Shown: one piece after another, positions 16,109 through 24,222 of the stretch
How the letters are laid out: each line of letters opens with the position of its first letter
How positions within the stretch are numbered: the stretch's first letter is position 1
Source: Clostridia bacterium
Lineage (GTDB): Bacteria; Bacillota; Clostridia; Oscillospirales; CAG-382
Direction: 5' to 3'
Assembly: GCA_017549365.1 (NCBI GenBank)
Contig: JAFYUZ010000038.1
Span: forward strand, 1-47,902
Length of the DNA stretch: 47,902 nt
Notes under the pieces: generated by a model
What the model saw: only the letters and a program-made list of their open reading frames with translations
What the model was told of the DNA's origin: nothing
Database searches by the model: none
Position numbers and translations under genes: made by a program

Positions 16109-16137
16109 ATTATAATCCAATCGTATTCATAAGTCAA
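16109..16137 (-). promoter_or_regulatory. Promoter of the SulP gene
   Basis: On the minus strand TTGACT (16132-16137) and TATAAT (16109-16114) have a 17-base spacer. The leader from about 16102 to 16037 contains GGAGG followed by a small stem-loop (GGCGGCA paired with TGCCGTC) before the ATG. Confidence 0.85.
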
Positions 16138-16176
16138 CCGAAAAATGACGCGAAAAGACAAATATCGTCGGCTTTC

Positions 16177-16758
16177 TCACCCATTTTCGGGCTTCTGCAA
16201 AATCGGTTCTATGACAGCCAGAAAATATTGTGTTATCTGCTCGGGGCTTTCTTTCATTTTTCCCGATATCCACCACCCAACCGTTTCGACAAACGACGAT
16301 GAAATATGATTGACCAGATAATCCTGCGGCAGTTTGTCGTTTTTCAAAACTCCCTTGTCGGCATACTGCGTTATTATCAGCTTTTTCAGATTGCATTTGA
16401 AATAGCGGATAAATATCTCGTTGTTTTGCGATGACAAAAGCTCGAGAATGTTTCTGTCGTTTTCCTGCAAATGGCGCAACAGATGCAAAAAGACCGAATC
16501 GGTAGCGGCGGCGTACGAGCAATGATACTGTCCGCAGGGAAGCCCCATTGCCGTATCTATTATATGTCCAAAAAGCTCTTCGCACAGATCTTTAAGCAAA
16601 AAATCCTTTGTTTCAAAATGAGCGTAAAAGGTTGTTCGTCCGATATCAGCCTTGTCAATAATATCCTGAACGGTTAACTGACCGTAATCTTTTTCTGCCA
16701 AAAGAGCGGTGAACGCCGCAAATATGGCTTCTCTTGTCTTTCTCTGCCGTCTGTCCAT
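16177..16758 (-). CDS. TetR family transcriptional regulator
   Basis: The 193-residue protein has an N-terminal TetR DNA-binding domain: RRQRKTREAIFAAFTALLAEKDYGQLTVQDIIDKADIGRTTFYAHFETKDFLL, with the turn at about residues 27-50. The C-terminal half (about 75-190) is a helical ligand domain with a WWISGKMKESPEQIT segment near the end, a design seen in TetR proteins of Clostridia. The ATG at 16758 follows GGAGG directly; an apparent longer start at TTG 16770 lies in the ribosome site. It is divergent from the P-type ATPase gene and probably controls it. A metal inducer is a guess from context; few candidate metal ligands are evident. Confidence 0.92.
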   Translation of the reverse strand: MDRRQRKTREAIFAAFTALLAEKDYGQLTVQDIIDKADIGRTTFYAHFETKDFLLKDLCEELFGHIIDTAMGLPCGQYHCSYAAATDSVFLHLLRHLQENDRNILELLSSQNNEIFIRYFKCNLKKLIITQYADKGVLKNDKLPQDYLVNHISSSFVETVGWWISGKMKESPEQITQYFLAVIEPILQKPENG

Positions 16759-16853
16759 ACTTTCCTCCAAAACGATTTTTCAAAAATGTTCGGTATCTTA
16801 CATATTCGGTTATTTGCTTATTGTTTTCTGCCAAAAAAGATCATACAATATTT

Positions 16854-16883
16854 TACGGAACGAATTGTTCTGTATCTGATACA
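16854..16883. promoter_or_regulatory. Two overlapping palindromes in the tetR/P-type ATPase gap, candidate TetR operator
   Basis: Bases 16854-16874 form an imperfect 21-bp palindrome: TACGGAACGA and TTGTTCTGTA match at 8 of 10 paired positions around one central base. Overlapping it, TGTATC-T-GATACA (16871-16883) is a perfect 13-base palindrome. GAAC/GTTC half-sites are typical of TetR operators. The sites lie 45-75 bases before the ATPase start. Confidence 0.6.
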
Positions 16884-16927
16884 TTATATTACAATTTTCA
16901 AAATTTTTCAAGACAGGAGCGTATTTT

Positions 16928-18793
16928 ATGATCGAAAAAATCTGTGATATCCTCGAAAGCATCCCTGCCACAATTATCGGCGGCGTTTTTCTTGTTGCAA
17001 GTTTTGTTTTATCAAAGCTCGGCATCGGCATATTTGTCGATCCCGCGTGGATAACAGTTATCATCAGCGGATTTCCGATTCTTGCAAGTGCCGCAAAAAA
17101 GCTGGTTTGGCGCCGCGGAATAGAAAAAATATCGTCGTCTTTACTCATATCGGTTGCCATGATCGCGGCAATCGCCATAGGCGACCTTTTTGCCGCAGGC
17201 GAAGTTGCGTTTATCATGGCAATAGGCGAGATACTCGAGGCCCTGACAACCGACCGCGCAAAAAGGGGACTGAAAAAGCTTATAAATCTTGTCCCCACCA
17301 ACGGCAGAAGACTTGTTGACGGAAAAGAAGAAACAGTAAATGCCAAAGACATACGCAAGGGCGACGTCCTGCGTATTCTTCCGGGCGAAAAAATTCCCGT
17401 TGACGGCGTTATCATAAGCGGCGAAAGCTCTGTCGATCAATCGGTGGTAACGGGAGAATCGCTTCCCGTTGACAAAACGGTGGGCGACGAACTTTTTTGC
17501 GGAACGGTCAACCTTTTTGGAGCCGTTGATATCAAAGCCACAAATGTCGGCAAAGACAGCACCCTTGAAAAACTGATACACATGGTAAAAGAGGCAGAGG
17601 ACAAAAAAGCTCCCATGGCAAGAACCGCCGATAAATGCGCAAGCTTTCTCGTGCCTGCGGCGCTTTTCGTTGCAATCGTCACGGGTATCATCACCAAAGA
17701 TATCTCCCGCGCTGTCACAGTGCTCGTCGTTTTTTGTCCGTGCGCTCTGGTGCTTGCCACTCCCACGGCAATAATGGCCGCAATCGGTCAGGCAACAAAA
17801 CACGGAGTTATAATCAAATCGGGCGAAGCGCTTGAAAAAATGGGAAAAGCAGACACGGTTGCCTTTGACAAAACGGGAACTCTTACCTGCGGAAGACCCG
17901 AGGTGTGCGATATCGTTGCGGTCGACAAATCCCTTTCCGAAAACGATCTTCTTGCCCTTGCGGCATCGGCAGAGGCAAAAAGCGAACACCCCATCGGGCG
18001 CGCCATCGTCGCCTGCGCAAAGAAAAAAGGGCTTGAAATAGCCGAAACAAGCTCTTTCTCCATGTCGGCGGGAAAGGGCGTTGTCGCAAAAAAAGACGGC
18101 GAAATTATTCTGTGCGGAAACGAAAAATTCCTGTCGGAGCACGGCGCAATGCCCGACAAAAAAACTCTGTCAGAAATCGAAAAACTCCGCCTTTGCGGCA
18201 AGATAACCGTTACGGTTGCAAAAAACGGCAGTTGTGTCGGCATTCTCGCGCTTTCGGACGTTTTGCGTCCCGAGGCAAAAAGCGTTGTATCAAGGCTTGC
18301 ACAAATGGAGGTGCACACGGTATTGCTGACGGGAGACAACAGGCTGAACGGCGAATATTTTGCAAAAAAGGTCGGCATTTCGCAGGTCTGTGCCGAGCTT
18401 TTACCCGAGGGGAAAGTTGAAAAGATCGCACTTTTGCAAAAAGAAAACAAAACCGTCTGCATGGTCGGTGACGGAGTAAACGATGCTCCCGCGCTCAAGG
18501 GTGCAAACGTAGGTGTTGCCATGGGCGGTGTGGGATGCGATATCGCCGTGGAAGCCGCCGACGTCGCTCTTGTCGGCGATGACATTTCAAAACTCACGTA
18601 TCTGAAAAAGCTATCTGTCGCCACAGTTTCGACCATAAAATTCAGCATTGCCCTTTCGATGGCAATAAATATTCTGGCGGTCGCCCTTTCTGTGGCAGGG
18701 GTGCTAAACCCCACAACCGGTGCCCTTGTGCACAACGCAGGCTCGTGCTTTGTGGTGCTTGTCGCCGCAATGCTGTATGACAAAAAATTCTGA
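16928..18793 (+). CDS. Heavy-metal P1B-type ATPase (likely Zn/Cd/Co class)
   Basis: This 621-residue ion pump has all the P-type motifs: actuator TGES near 177, intramembrane [12 protein letters not shown] near 268-280, phosphorylated Asp314 in [16 protein letters not shown] (the HP locus of P1B pumps), TGDN and GDGVNDAP near 514-521. There is no N-terminal HMA metal-binding domain. The last helices contain [24 protein letters not shown]; the HNAGS element differs from copper pumps, which carry asparagine and paired-serine motifs there, so a divalent metal (Zn, Cd or Co) is more likely than Cu. The ATG at 16928 follows AGGAG. Regulation by the divergent TetR protein through the shared gap is likely. 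Confidence 0.92.
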   Translation: MIEKICDILESIPATIIGGVFLVASFVLSKLGIGIFVDPAWITVIISGFPILASAAKKLVWRRGIEKISSSLLISVAMIAAIAIGDLFAAGEVAFIMAIGEILEALTTDRAKRGLKKLINLVPTNGRRLVDGKEETVNAKDIRKGDVLRILPGEKIPVDGVIISGESSVDQSVVTGESLPVDKTVGDELFCGTVNLFGAVDIKATNVGKDSTLEKLIHMVKEAEDKKAPMARTADKCASFLVPAALFVAIVTGIITKDISRAVTVLVVFCPCALVLATPTAIMAAIGQATKHGVIIKSGEALEKMGKADTVAFDKTGTLTCGRPEVCDIVAVDKSLSENDLLALAASAEAKSEHPIGRAIVACAKKKGLEIAETSSFSMSAGKGVVAKKDGEIILCGNEKFLSEHGAMPDKKTLSEIEKLRLCGKITVTVAKNGSCVGILALSDVLRPEAKSVVSRLAQMEVHTVLLTGDNRLNGEYFAKKVGISQVCAELLPEGKVEKIALLQKENKTVCMVGDGVNDAPALKGANVGVAMGGVGCDIAVEAADVALVGDDISKLTYLKKLSVATVSTIKFSIALSMAINILAVALSVAGVLNPTTGALVHNAGSCFVVLVAAMLYDKKF

Positions 18794-18800
18794 ACAAAAC

Positions 18801-18836
18801 AAAAAAGACAGATTCCTTACGAAATCTGTCTTTTTT
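18801..18836. terminator. Terminator after the P-type ATPase, abutting tRNA-Lys
   Basis: AAAAAAGACAGATT (18801-18814) and AATCTGTCTTTTTT (18823-18836) form a perfect 14-bp stem. It sits 7 bases after the ATPase stop and ends one base before the CCA end of the convergent tRNA, so it can serve both genes. Confidence 0.92.
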
Positions 18837-18837
18837 C

Positions 18838-18913
18838 TGGTGCTCTTGCGGAGAGTCGAACTCCGGACAACTTGATTAAAAGTCAAGTGCTCTACCTACT
18901 GAGCTACAAGGGC
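18838..18913 (-). tRNA. tRNA-Lys, anticodon TTT
   Basis: The 76-base minus-strand gene folds as a tRNA with CCA encoded. The D arm is GCTC/GAGC with AGTAGGTA in the loop. The anticodon stem is CTTGA/TCAAG with loop CTTTTAA, giving anticodon TTT (Lys). The T arm is CGGAG/CTCCG with TTCGACT in the loop. The acceptor stem pairs GCCCTTG with CAAGAGC and has one mismatch, C3 against A70; the other six pairs are standard. The discriminator base is A. The gene has its own promoter and a terminator next to the 3' end. Confidence 0.93.
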
Positions 18914-18944
18914 AAATGCTATGCTGTAAATCCTTAGCCTTAAT

Positions 18945-18973
18945 ATAATACCACAGACAAAATGTTTTGTCAA
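18945..18973 (-). promoter_or_regulatory. Promoter of tRNA-Lys
   Basis: On the minus strand TTGACA (18968-18973) and TATTAT (18945-18950) are 17 bases apart, about 32 bases before the tRNA 5' end. Confidence 0.88.
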
Positions 18974-19181
18974 TAGTTTTTTTGCTTTTTGTAAAAAATA
19001 TGCATTGCGCAACCTTTTTGTGGCGTCCTGCGGTCAATTTTCACAAACGGAAAAAGTTGTTTGCAAGAAAACCGATCTGCACGCGGAACAAAAATGGCAT
19101 TTTTCGCGTCTTAAATACAAAAGTACACTGCCGCAAATCTGCTTTTTTCTTAAAAATTTCCGCAAAGTGCCAAAAATATCA
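18974..19181. other. Intergenic stretch with no supported gene
   Basis: Between the tRNA-Lys promoter and the palindrome before the M23-like gene I see only A/T-rich sequence. Short open frames cross it without ribosome sites or protein-like composition. No RNA gene or repeat is evident. Confidence 0.5.
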
Positions 19182-19203
19182 AATATGTTAAATAAAACAT
19201 ATT
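19182..19203 (+). promoter_or_regulatory. Perfect 8-bp inverted repeat overlapping the -35 box, candidate operator
   Basis: AATATGTT (19182-19189) and AACATATT (19196-19203) are perfect complements around a 6-base centre. The right arm overlaps the first two bases of the -35 box of the M23-like gene, so a bound dimer could block or recruit polymerase. Confidence 0.5.
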
Positions 19204-19230
19204 GACCGACGACGAAAAAATATGTATAAT
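19202..19230 (+). promoter_or_regulatory. Promoter of the M23-like gene
   Basis: TTGACC (19202-19207) and TATAAT (19225-19230) are separated by 17 bases. This places the transcript start near 19237 and rules out translation from an upstream ATG at 19222. Confidence 0.85.
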
Positions 19231-19296
19231 ATATTTGTGTTAATATCGTTTGACGTAATCATATATACTTATTACTTTCTGAAAGGAACCGACGCC

Positions 19297-20988
19297 ATGT
19301 TAAAAAAATCAACCTACATCTTTCTGAGCGTTCTTTTGTGTATTCCGCTCATTCTCGTCATATATTTTTCTGTTTCGGTCAACACCGAAAAACCCTCTGC
19401 CGATCTTCTCATTGAGATCACGGTTGACGATCCAAACGGCAACAAATCGTTCTTTGATGACAAAGACAGCCACGAACTTTTTTCAAACGTTGTGGGAAAC
19501 GCGTTCAAGGTCAGCACCCCCATGCGTGATATTTCCGACGAAACCCCTGCCGTTGTCACCCACGTCGAAAAAGAACAGCAGTACAGCTACAATTATTATA
19601 TGTCGTCCGATCCCGAAGAATGTTATTTCACCAACACCCGCGGCGAAACATACCAGCTTGATGCGGACGATGCAAAGGATCTTCTTGCTCTGAAAGAGTT
19701 CATTTACGTTTACGACAACCACGCCGTGCCCACCGTCACTCTTTCGGCAAACGGCAAGGACGAAACCGTACACGCCACAGCCTTTTCCGAATGGTTCTTC
19801 CTCAAGGGCAAAGAGTTTGCCGAAGGAATTCCTTCTTCCGAAGAGCCGTATTTGGGCAGCATCATGGTTTCGGCAGAGGACGCTGTAACCGCAAACTTTT
19901 CTGTCACTCCCGACAGATGCTCTGTAACCGTTTTCAACGGCAACTCCCAGATTCACTATGCCGACTGGGCGTCTTATAACGACACTGCCGAGATCGGCGA
20001 AAAGCTTTTCTCCGACCTGGCGTCCAAAATGGCGTTCACCGCCGACACCCGCCTTATCTGCGAGATCAACGCCGAATGGCTTGAAACCGAGGACAAATCC
20101 TATTACGGCAACGTCACCTACACCACCGACATCATCTTTGACGTTCCCGCAGGTTGCGACAGCACCCCCGTTGACAAAAAGCTTTCTCCCGGCGAATTCA
20201 CCTTTGTCAAGCTTCATAATGTAAACGCAGACGAAGTTCTTAAATTCGTGCCCGAGGATGACAAACTTGTGCTTCCCGAAACAAAGCTCCACAAGATCGG
20301 AGATATGACCTTCTGCTATCTGCCCATTCCCCTCACAACACCCGCAGGTACATACAAGGTAAATCTTATGTCGGGCGACACCGCCATCGACTCTTTCACC
20401 ATCGGCATCAACAGCAAGACGTTTGGCACCGCCACCGTGACCAACCATTTTGGCAGCGGCGCACTTGACGTGACAAAGAAAGAATTCGAAGAGCTTCTCG
20501 TAACTCTCTGCACAAAGAGCGAAGAAGCGCACCTTTGGAGCGATGCCAAGAGCGGCACCACAGGCAACAAATATATCTTTGTAAACCCCGTAACGGGCTC
20601 CAACCCCTCCACCTCCTATTTCGGAACAAAGGTAGAGGACGACCCGAACCTCGTTCAGTCTTTGCCCTATCTGCGCACCGCAATGTTTATTGAAGCGGCG
20701 GCAGGCAAAAACGTCAACGCCACAGCATCGGGCAAGATCGCCGCTGTCGGTGAAAACAACTACTCGGGCAAATACGTAGTCATCGACCACGGCTTTGGTA
20801 TGATCTCTGTTTACGAAAACCTTTCCGAGGTATCTGTTGCCATGGGAGATGCCGTAAAGATCGGCTCGCCCGTTGGTAAAACAGGCAAAACAGGCTACGC
20901 AAGCACCGACGGCATTCGTTTTTCGATCATGATCGACGGCGTTTTTGTAAATCCCTTCACAAACTACAGATACGGAATTTCGTACTGA
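19297..20988 (+). CDS. Membrane-anchored M23 (LytM-like) protein with degenerate active site
   Basis: This 563-residue protein has an N-terminal membrane anchor (about residues 6-28) and a large extracellular region. The last ~100 residues are a LytM/M23 fold: GKNVNATASGKIAAVGENNYSG, VVIDHGFGMISVYENLSEV, GDAVKIGSPVGKTGKTG and DGIRFSIMIDGVFVNPF. In active enzymes zinc is held by an H-x3-D motif and an H-x-H motif; here the corresponding places read MFIEAA and IRFSI, and the usual YAHLS is YENLS, so every ligand appears lost. Inactive relatives act as scaffolds or amidase activators (EnvC, NlpD, SpoIIQ types). The rest (30-440) is unassigned beta-rich sequence. ATG 19297 has AAAGGA at 19282-19287; the promoter excludes the longer start. 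Confidence 0.82.
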   Translation: MLKKSTYIFLSVLLCIPLILVIYFSVSVNTEKPSADLLIEITVDDPNGNKSFFDDKDSHELFSNVVGNAFKVSTPMRDISDETPAVVTHVEKEQQYSYNYYMSSDPEECYFTNTRGETYQLDADDAKDLLALKEFIYVYDNHAVPTVTLSANGKDETVHATAFSEWFFLKGKEFAEGIPSSEEPYLGSIMVSAEDAVTANFSVTPDRCSVTVFNGNSQIHYADWASYNDTAEIGEKLFSDLASKMAFTADTRLICEINAEWLETEDKSYYGNVTYTTDIIFDVPAGCDSTPVDKKLSPGEFTFVKLHNVNADEVLKFVPEDDKLVLPETKLHKIGDMTFCYLPIPLTTPAGTYKVNLMSGDTAIDSFTIGINSKTFGTATVTNHFGSGALDVTKKEFEELLVTLCTKSEEAHLWSDAKSGTTGNKYIFVNPVTGSNPSTSYFGTKVEDDPNLVQSLPYLRTAMFIEAAAGKNVNATASGKIAAVGENNYSGKYVVIDHGFGMISVYENLSEVSVAMGDAVKIGSPVGKTGKTGYASTDGIRFSIMIDGVFVNPFTNYRYGISY

Positions 20989-21015
20989 TAAGTATTTAAA
21001 TATTTGACAGATATA

Positions 21016-21063
21016 AAACGGACAGTTTGAGGCTTTTGCATTTGAACTGTCCGTTTGTTTTTT
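21016..21063 (+). terminator. Terminator of the M23-like gene
   Basis: AAACGGACAGTT (21016-21027) pairs with AACTGTCCGTTT (21044-21055) over 12 bases, followed by GTTTTTTT. It lies 28 bases after the stop codon. Confidence 0.88.
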
Positions 21064-21074
21064 GCCCCAAAAGC

Positions 21075-21111
21075 AAAAAAAGACGCCTGCAAAACAGGCG
21101 TCCAAAAAACT
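21075..21111 (-). terminator. Terminator of nrdR
   Basis: On the minus strand GACGCCTG pairs with CAGGCGTC (arms 21082-21089 and 21095-21102), followed by seven T. It starts 12 bases beyond the nrdR stop codon. Confidence 0.88.
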
Positions 21112-21114
21112 TTT

Positions 21115-21588
21115 TTATTTTACGTTCGGAACGTTTCCTTCGCCAAGAAGCTTTTTCAGCTCTTCCATAAAGGTGTTTATGTCCTTGAACTGACGGTACA
21201 CCGAAGCAAAACGCACATACGCAACCTCGTCAAGAGCCTTCAGCTTTTCCATAACAAGCTCGCCGATCTCGGTGGACGGCACTTCACTGCGCATCGAGCT
21301 TTGAAGATTTGCCTCGATCTCGTTTACGGCATTTTCGATCTGCTTTACCGAAACAGGTCTTTTTTCGCAGGCGCGGATCATGCCGTTTACAAGCTTGGTA
21401 CGGTCAAACATCTCGCGGTTGCCGTTTTTCTTCACCACGACAAAAGCCACGTTTTCTATGGTTTCAAAGGTGGTAAAGCGCTTCTGGCACGCCAGACATT
21501 CGCGGCGGCGGCGGATACTTGTGTTGTCTGCCGACGGACGGGAATCGAGCACCTTACTTTCAAAATTTCCACAGGAAGGACATTTCAT
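21115..21588 (-). CDS. nrdR: Transcriptional repressor NrdR
   Basis: The 157-residue protein has the NrdR build: a zinc ribbon with Cys3, Cys6, Cys31 and Cys34 (CPSC...CLAC), the [17 protein letters not shown] signature, then an ATP-cone domain (about 46-136) with [16 protein letters not shown] and ending in [13 protein letters not shown]. NrdR senses ATP/dATP and represses ribonucleotide reductase genes by binding tandem NrdR boxes; no nrd gene lies in the window. The ATG at 21588 follows GGAGG. The upstream isomerase-like gene ends 35 bases earlier on the same strand, so they are probably co-transcribed. Confidence 0.97.
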   Translation of the reverse strand: MKCPSCGNFESKVLDSRPSADNTSIRRRRECLACQKRFTTFETIENVAFVVVKKNGNREMFDRTKLVNGMIRACEKRPVSVKQIENAVNEIEANLQSSMRSEVPSTEIGELVMEKLKALDEVAYVRFASVYRQFKDINTFMEELKKLLGEGNVPNVK

Positions 21589-21623
21589 GTCATTACCTCC
21601 ATATTCAATCGTTCAAAACGTTG

Positions 21624-22433
21624 TTATTCTTCGCAAAAAAGCTTTCTTGTCTTTTCAAGCGATGCGCACAGGTCGCGGTTGTCGCAAAAGCTTGCCCTGT
21701 ACACCTCGAGAATGTAATCTCCCTTGTAATTGATTGCCGAAAGCTCTTTTTTCACATCATAAAGGTCGGCATTTCCCTCAAAGGGCAGACAACATTCGTG
21801 CTCGCCAAAATCGTTTATGTGTATGTGGCACAGCCGATCGCCCATGGTACGTATGATTTCGGCATAATCCTGCTTTGCGCGGAACGCCTGCTTGAGATCA
21901 AAGGTAAACCGAAGCTCGGGCACAAGCTCTCTTAATTTTTTGATAAATTCCGCAGAGTGCGATCGGTGATTGTTGACGTTTTCCTGGGTAAACACAAGCC
22001 CATACGCCTTTGCCTCGTCGATAAGCGCCGTATATGCCCGAAAAATCGTCTCATCATCCGCAAGGCCTCTCGAAAATGTGGGAATATTGCGCTCGCCGTG
22101 GAAAACAAAATATTTTGCCCCAAGCTCTGCCGCGCCCTCAAAAAACCTTTTGTACAGTTCAAGTCCGTCTTTCATACGCTCACCGTATTCCGAAAAAAAC
22201 AAAAGACTTTCAAAAGCCGAGGTGTACGGATGAAAGGATATAACCCTTGCGCCCTTTTCTTTCAGCTTTTCGCGGTATCTTTCAAGGTTGCTCTTTTCAA
22301 GCTCCTGCAGCGAGTTCATAAATACCTCGCAAACCGCAACGTCCGCCGAAAGCACTTCGAGCAACGAAAGATACGTGTCGTTCGGATAATAGCAGGCGGT
22401 GGATATGCCGACTTGTGACAATTTACGTTTCAA
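21624..22433 (-). CDS. Sugar phosphate isomerase/epimerase-like TIM barrel (AP endonuclease 2 family)
   Basis: The 269-residue protein has the family pattern: GISTACYYP at the start, ARVISFHPYTS, AAELGAKYFVFHGER, GLVFTQENVNNH, LRFTFDLKQAFRA, and CHIHINDFGEH, with metal-type residues (Glu in QENVN, Asp in TFDLK, His in HIHINDF, Glu in LEVYR). Such proteins isomerise or epimerise sugars or inositols, or cut abasic DNA; lack of endonuclease IV signatures favours a sugar role. The start is unclear: TTG 22433 has no well-placed ribosome site, and TTG 22421 is an alternative that would shorten the protein by four residues. It is probably co-transcribed with nrdR. Confidence 0.84.
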   Translation of the reverse strand: MKRKLSQVGISTACYYPNDTYLSLLEVLSADVAVCEVFMNSLQELEKSNLERYREKLKEKGARVISFHPYTSAFESLLFFSEYGERMKDGLELYKRFFEGAAELGAKYFVFHGERNIPTFSRGLADDETIFRAYTALIDEAKAYGLVFTQENVNNHRSHSAEFIKKLRELVPELRFTFDLKQAFRAKQDYAEIIRTMGDRLCHIHINDFGEHECCLPFEGNADLYDVKKELSAINYKGDYILEVYRASFCDNRDLCASLEKTRKLFCEE

Positions 22434-22487
22434 CTCTTTTCAAATACAAAATAGATACCGCAAAACACAAAAAGGAGGTTTTAAACG

Positions 22488-22739
22488 GTGAAAAAATACT
22501 TCTTAAGGCTGATCTCTTCAAAAGATCTGTCCGCCCGCTTTCTTCTTTGGGGATTAAAGCTCAGCTACGTCTGCGCATCGCTTGTTATTCTTTATTACAT
22601 ATTCCTCGACGGCAGCTGCAATCTCGGATATACAGAAAAAATGCTTCTTCGCGAGTGCACAAGCTATATTGCCGCGTCCGCAGGGCTTTCGGTATGCTTC
22701 GGGCTTCTTATCGACCTTTATCTCAAAAAATACAAATAA
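22488..22739 (+). CDS. Small two-helix membrane protein, unknown function
   Basis: The 83-residue protein has two hydrophobic stretches (about 18-41 and 60-77) and basic ends, MKKYFLRL and LYLKKYK, consistent with an inner-membrane hairpin. I do not recognise a family. Coding status is supported by AGGAGG (22473-22478) at ideal distance from a GTG start at 22488. It is divergent from the isomerase-like gene and convergent with trkH, whose stop codon lies 4 bases beyond its own. Confidence 0.72.
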   Translation: MKKYFLRLISSKDLSARFLLWGLKLSYVCASLVILYYIFLDGSCNLGYTEKMLLRECTSYIAASAGLSVCFGLLIDLYLKKYK

Positions 22740-22750
22740 CCTTTTATTTG
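22733..22750. terminator. Weak A/T-rich palindrome spanning two convergent stop codons
   Basis: CAAATAA (22733-22739) and TTATTTG (22744-22750) pair around CCTT. Each arm contains one stop codon, the plus-strand TAA and the trkH TAA. The stem is weak, so termination function is doubtful. Confidence 0.35.
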
Positions 22751-24201
22751 CATCTTTTTGTCCATGTGGCAGGAAAAAACGCCAACAAAAGGGGATAAAT
22801 CTCGAGTCTGCCGAAAAGCATGGTAAACGAAAGGATCACCTTGGAAAAAGGCGAATAGAACGAAAATCCGCCCATGGGTCCCACCTTTGCAAAACCGGGA
22901 CCAACGTTGTTAAAGCAAGTGACCGACGCCGTGAAGTTGGTTTCAAATCCCGGTGTGGCACTGTCAAGCGAAAGCAGAATAAAGGTTGCAAAAATGCAAA
23001 GTATATAAACCGCAAAATAAACGCAAACGCCCGATGCTGTTTTTTCTTCCACTGTTTTACCCTCAAGGCGAACAGCGTTTACCGAACGGGGATGCAAAGA
23101 CTGCTTTATCTCTCTGCCGATAACCTTGAAAAGCAGAAGAACGCGCGATATCTTAAGTCCGCCTGCGGTCGATCCCGCACAACCTCCCACAAAAAGAAGC
23201 AGGAAAAGTATGCCCTTTGAAAATTCAGGCCAAAGATTGAAATCGGCGGTTGAATATCCCGATGTCGAAACCAAGGTCATAACCTGGAAAAACGCGTGGC
23301 GTACCGTATCGGAAAGGGTTGGATAAAGCGCGCGTATATTGGCGCAGATCAAAACCGCACACGTCAAAACAATGGCAATATATGCCCAAAGCTCGGTGGA
23401 TTTCAGCGCCGCCTTTGCACGGCGGATGAGAATAAGGTAGTAAAGGTTAAAATTCACTCCGAACAAAAGCATAAATATTGCAATGACCCACTGGCTGTAC
23501 GGAGAATAGGAAACAAGGCCGTCGGCCTTCATTCCGAATCCGCCGGTGCCCGCCGTGCCGAAAGCGTGAAAAAAGCTTTCAAAAAGGTCCATTTCGCCCA
23601 AAGAAAGCAAAACAACCTCTGCAAGGGTCATGACGATGTAGATAAGGTAAAGAATCTTTGCCGTATCCTTTGCACGGGGAACAAGCTTGCCCACAACGGG
23701 TCCGGGCATTTCCGCACGCATGATATGTATCGAGCGGTCGGATATGCTGGGCAACAGTGCCATAACAAAAACAAGCACTCCCATGCCGCCAACCCAATGG
23801 GTAAAGCTTCGCCAGATAAGACTGCTCTTCGACAAAAGTTCCACGTTTGGAATAATAGACGCACCGGTGGTAGTAAAGCCACTGACCGTCTCAAAAAATG
23901 CATCGACATAAAAGGGAATATCACCGTTAATAACAAACGGTATTGCCCCCACCGCCGACATAAATATCCACGCAAGGGCAACGATGGCAAAGCCTTCCTT
24001 TGCGTAGATTATGCGGTTTGCCGACCTTGTAAAAATGGTCATGGCAAAACCGACAAAAAGTGCGATCGCTATCGTCACGGCAAAAGCCATGACAGACAGC
24101 TTTTCGCCGTACATCAAAGCAACACTCAGAGGCACGAGCAAAAGCAGTGCCTCTGTTTTCATAATATTGCCAAGGGTGTTAAAAACCATTTTCAGATTCA
24201 T
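22744..24201 (-). CDS. trkH: Potassium uptake protein TrkH/KtrB, channel subunit
   Basis: This 485-residue membrane protein has four M1-P-M2 repeats. The selectivity filter loops are SGFTTTGAS, GTAGTGGFG, STSGYST and NNVGPGF, each with the central glycine that lines the K+ pore. The HWVGGMGVLVFVMALLP and GCAGSTAGGLKISR stretches are typical of the family. It moves K+ inward with its cytosolic gating partner TrkA, encoded 21 bases upstream. The ATG at 24201 gives a normal length. It is the last gene of the guaB-trkA-trkH run. Confidence 0.96.
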   Translation of the reverse strand: MNLKMVFNTLGNIMKTEALLLLVPLSVALMYGEKLSVMAFAVTIAIALFVGFAMTIFTRSANRIIYAKEGFAIVALAWIFMSAVGAIPFVINGDIPFYVDAFFETVSGFTTTGASIIPNVELLSKSSLIWRSFTHWVGGMGVLVFVMALLPSISDRSIHIMRAEMPGPVVGKLVPRAKDTAKILYLIYIVMTLAEVVLLSLGEMDLFESFFHAFGTAGTGGFGMKADGLVSYSPYSQWVIAIFMLLFGVNFNLYYLILIRRAKAALKSTELWAYIAIVLTCAVLICANIRALYPTLSDTVRHAFFQVMTLVSTSGYSTADFNLWPEFSKGILFLLLFVGGCAGSTAGGLKISRVLLLFKVIGREIKQSLHPRSVNAVRLEGKTVEEKTASGVCVYFAVYILCIFATFILLSLDSATPGFETNFTASVTCFNNVGPGFAKVGPMGGFSFYSPFSKVILSFTMLFGRLEIYPLLLAFFPATWTKRCK

Positions 24202-24222
24202 TTCATCCCACCGCCTCTCAAA

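Noticed and set aside
18967..19205. Two small plus-strand open frames before the M23-like gene
   Set aside because: No ribosome site, composition of translated A/T-rich spacer, and the only promoter found lies after them.
19483..21105. A minus-strand open frame of about 540 codons opposite the M23-like gene
   Set aside because: Same shadow effect; low-complexity Gly/Val/Cys product, and it runs through two terminators.
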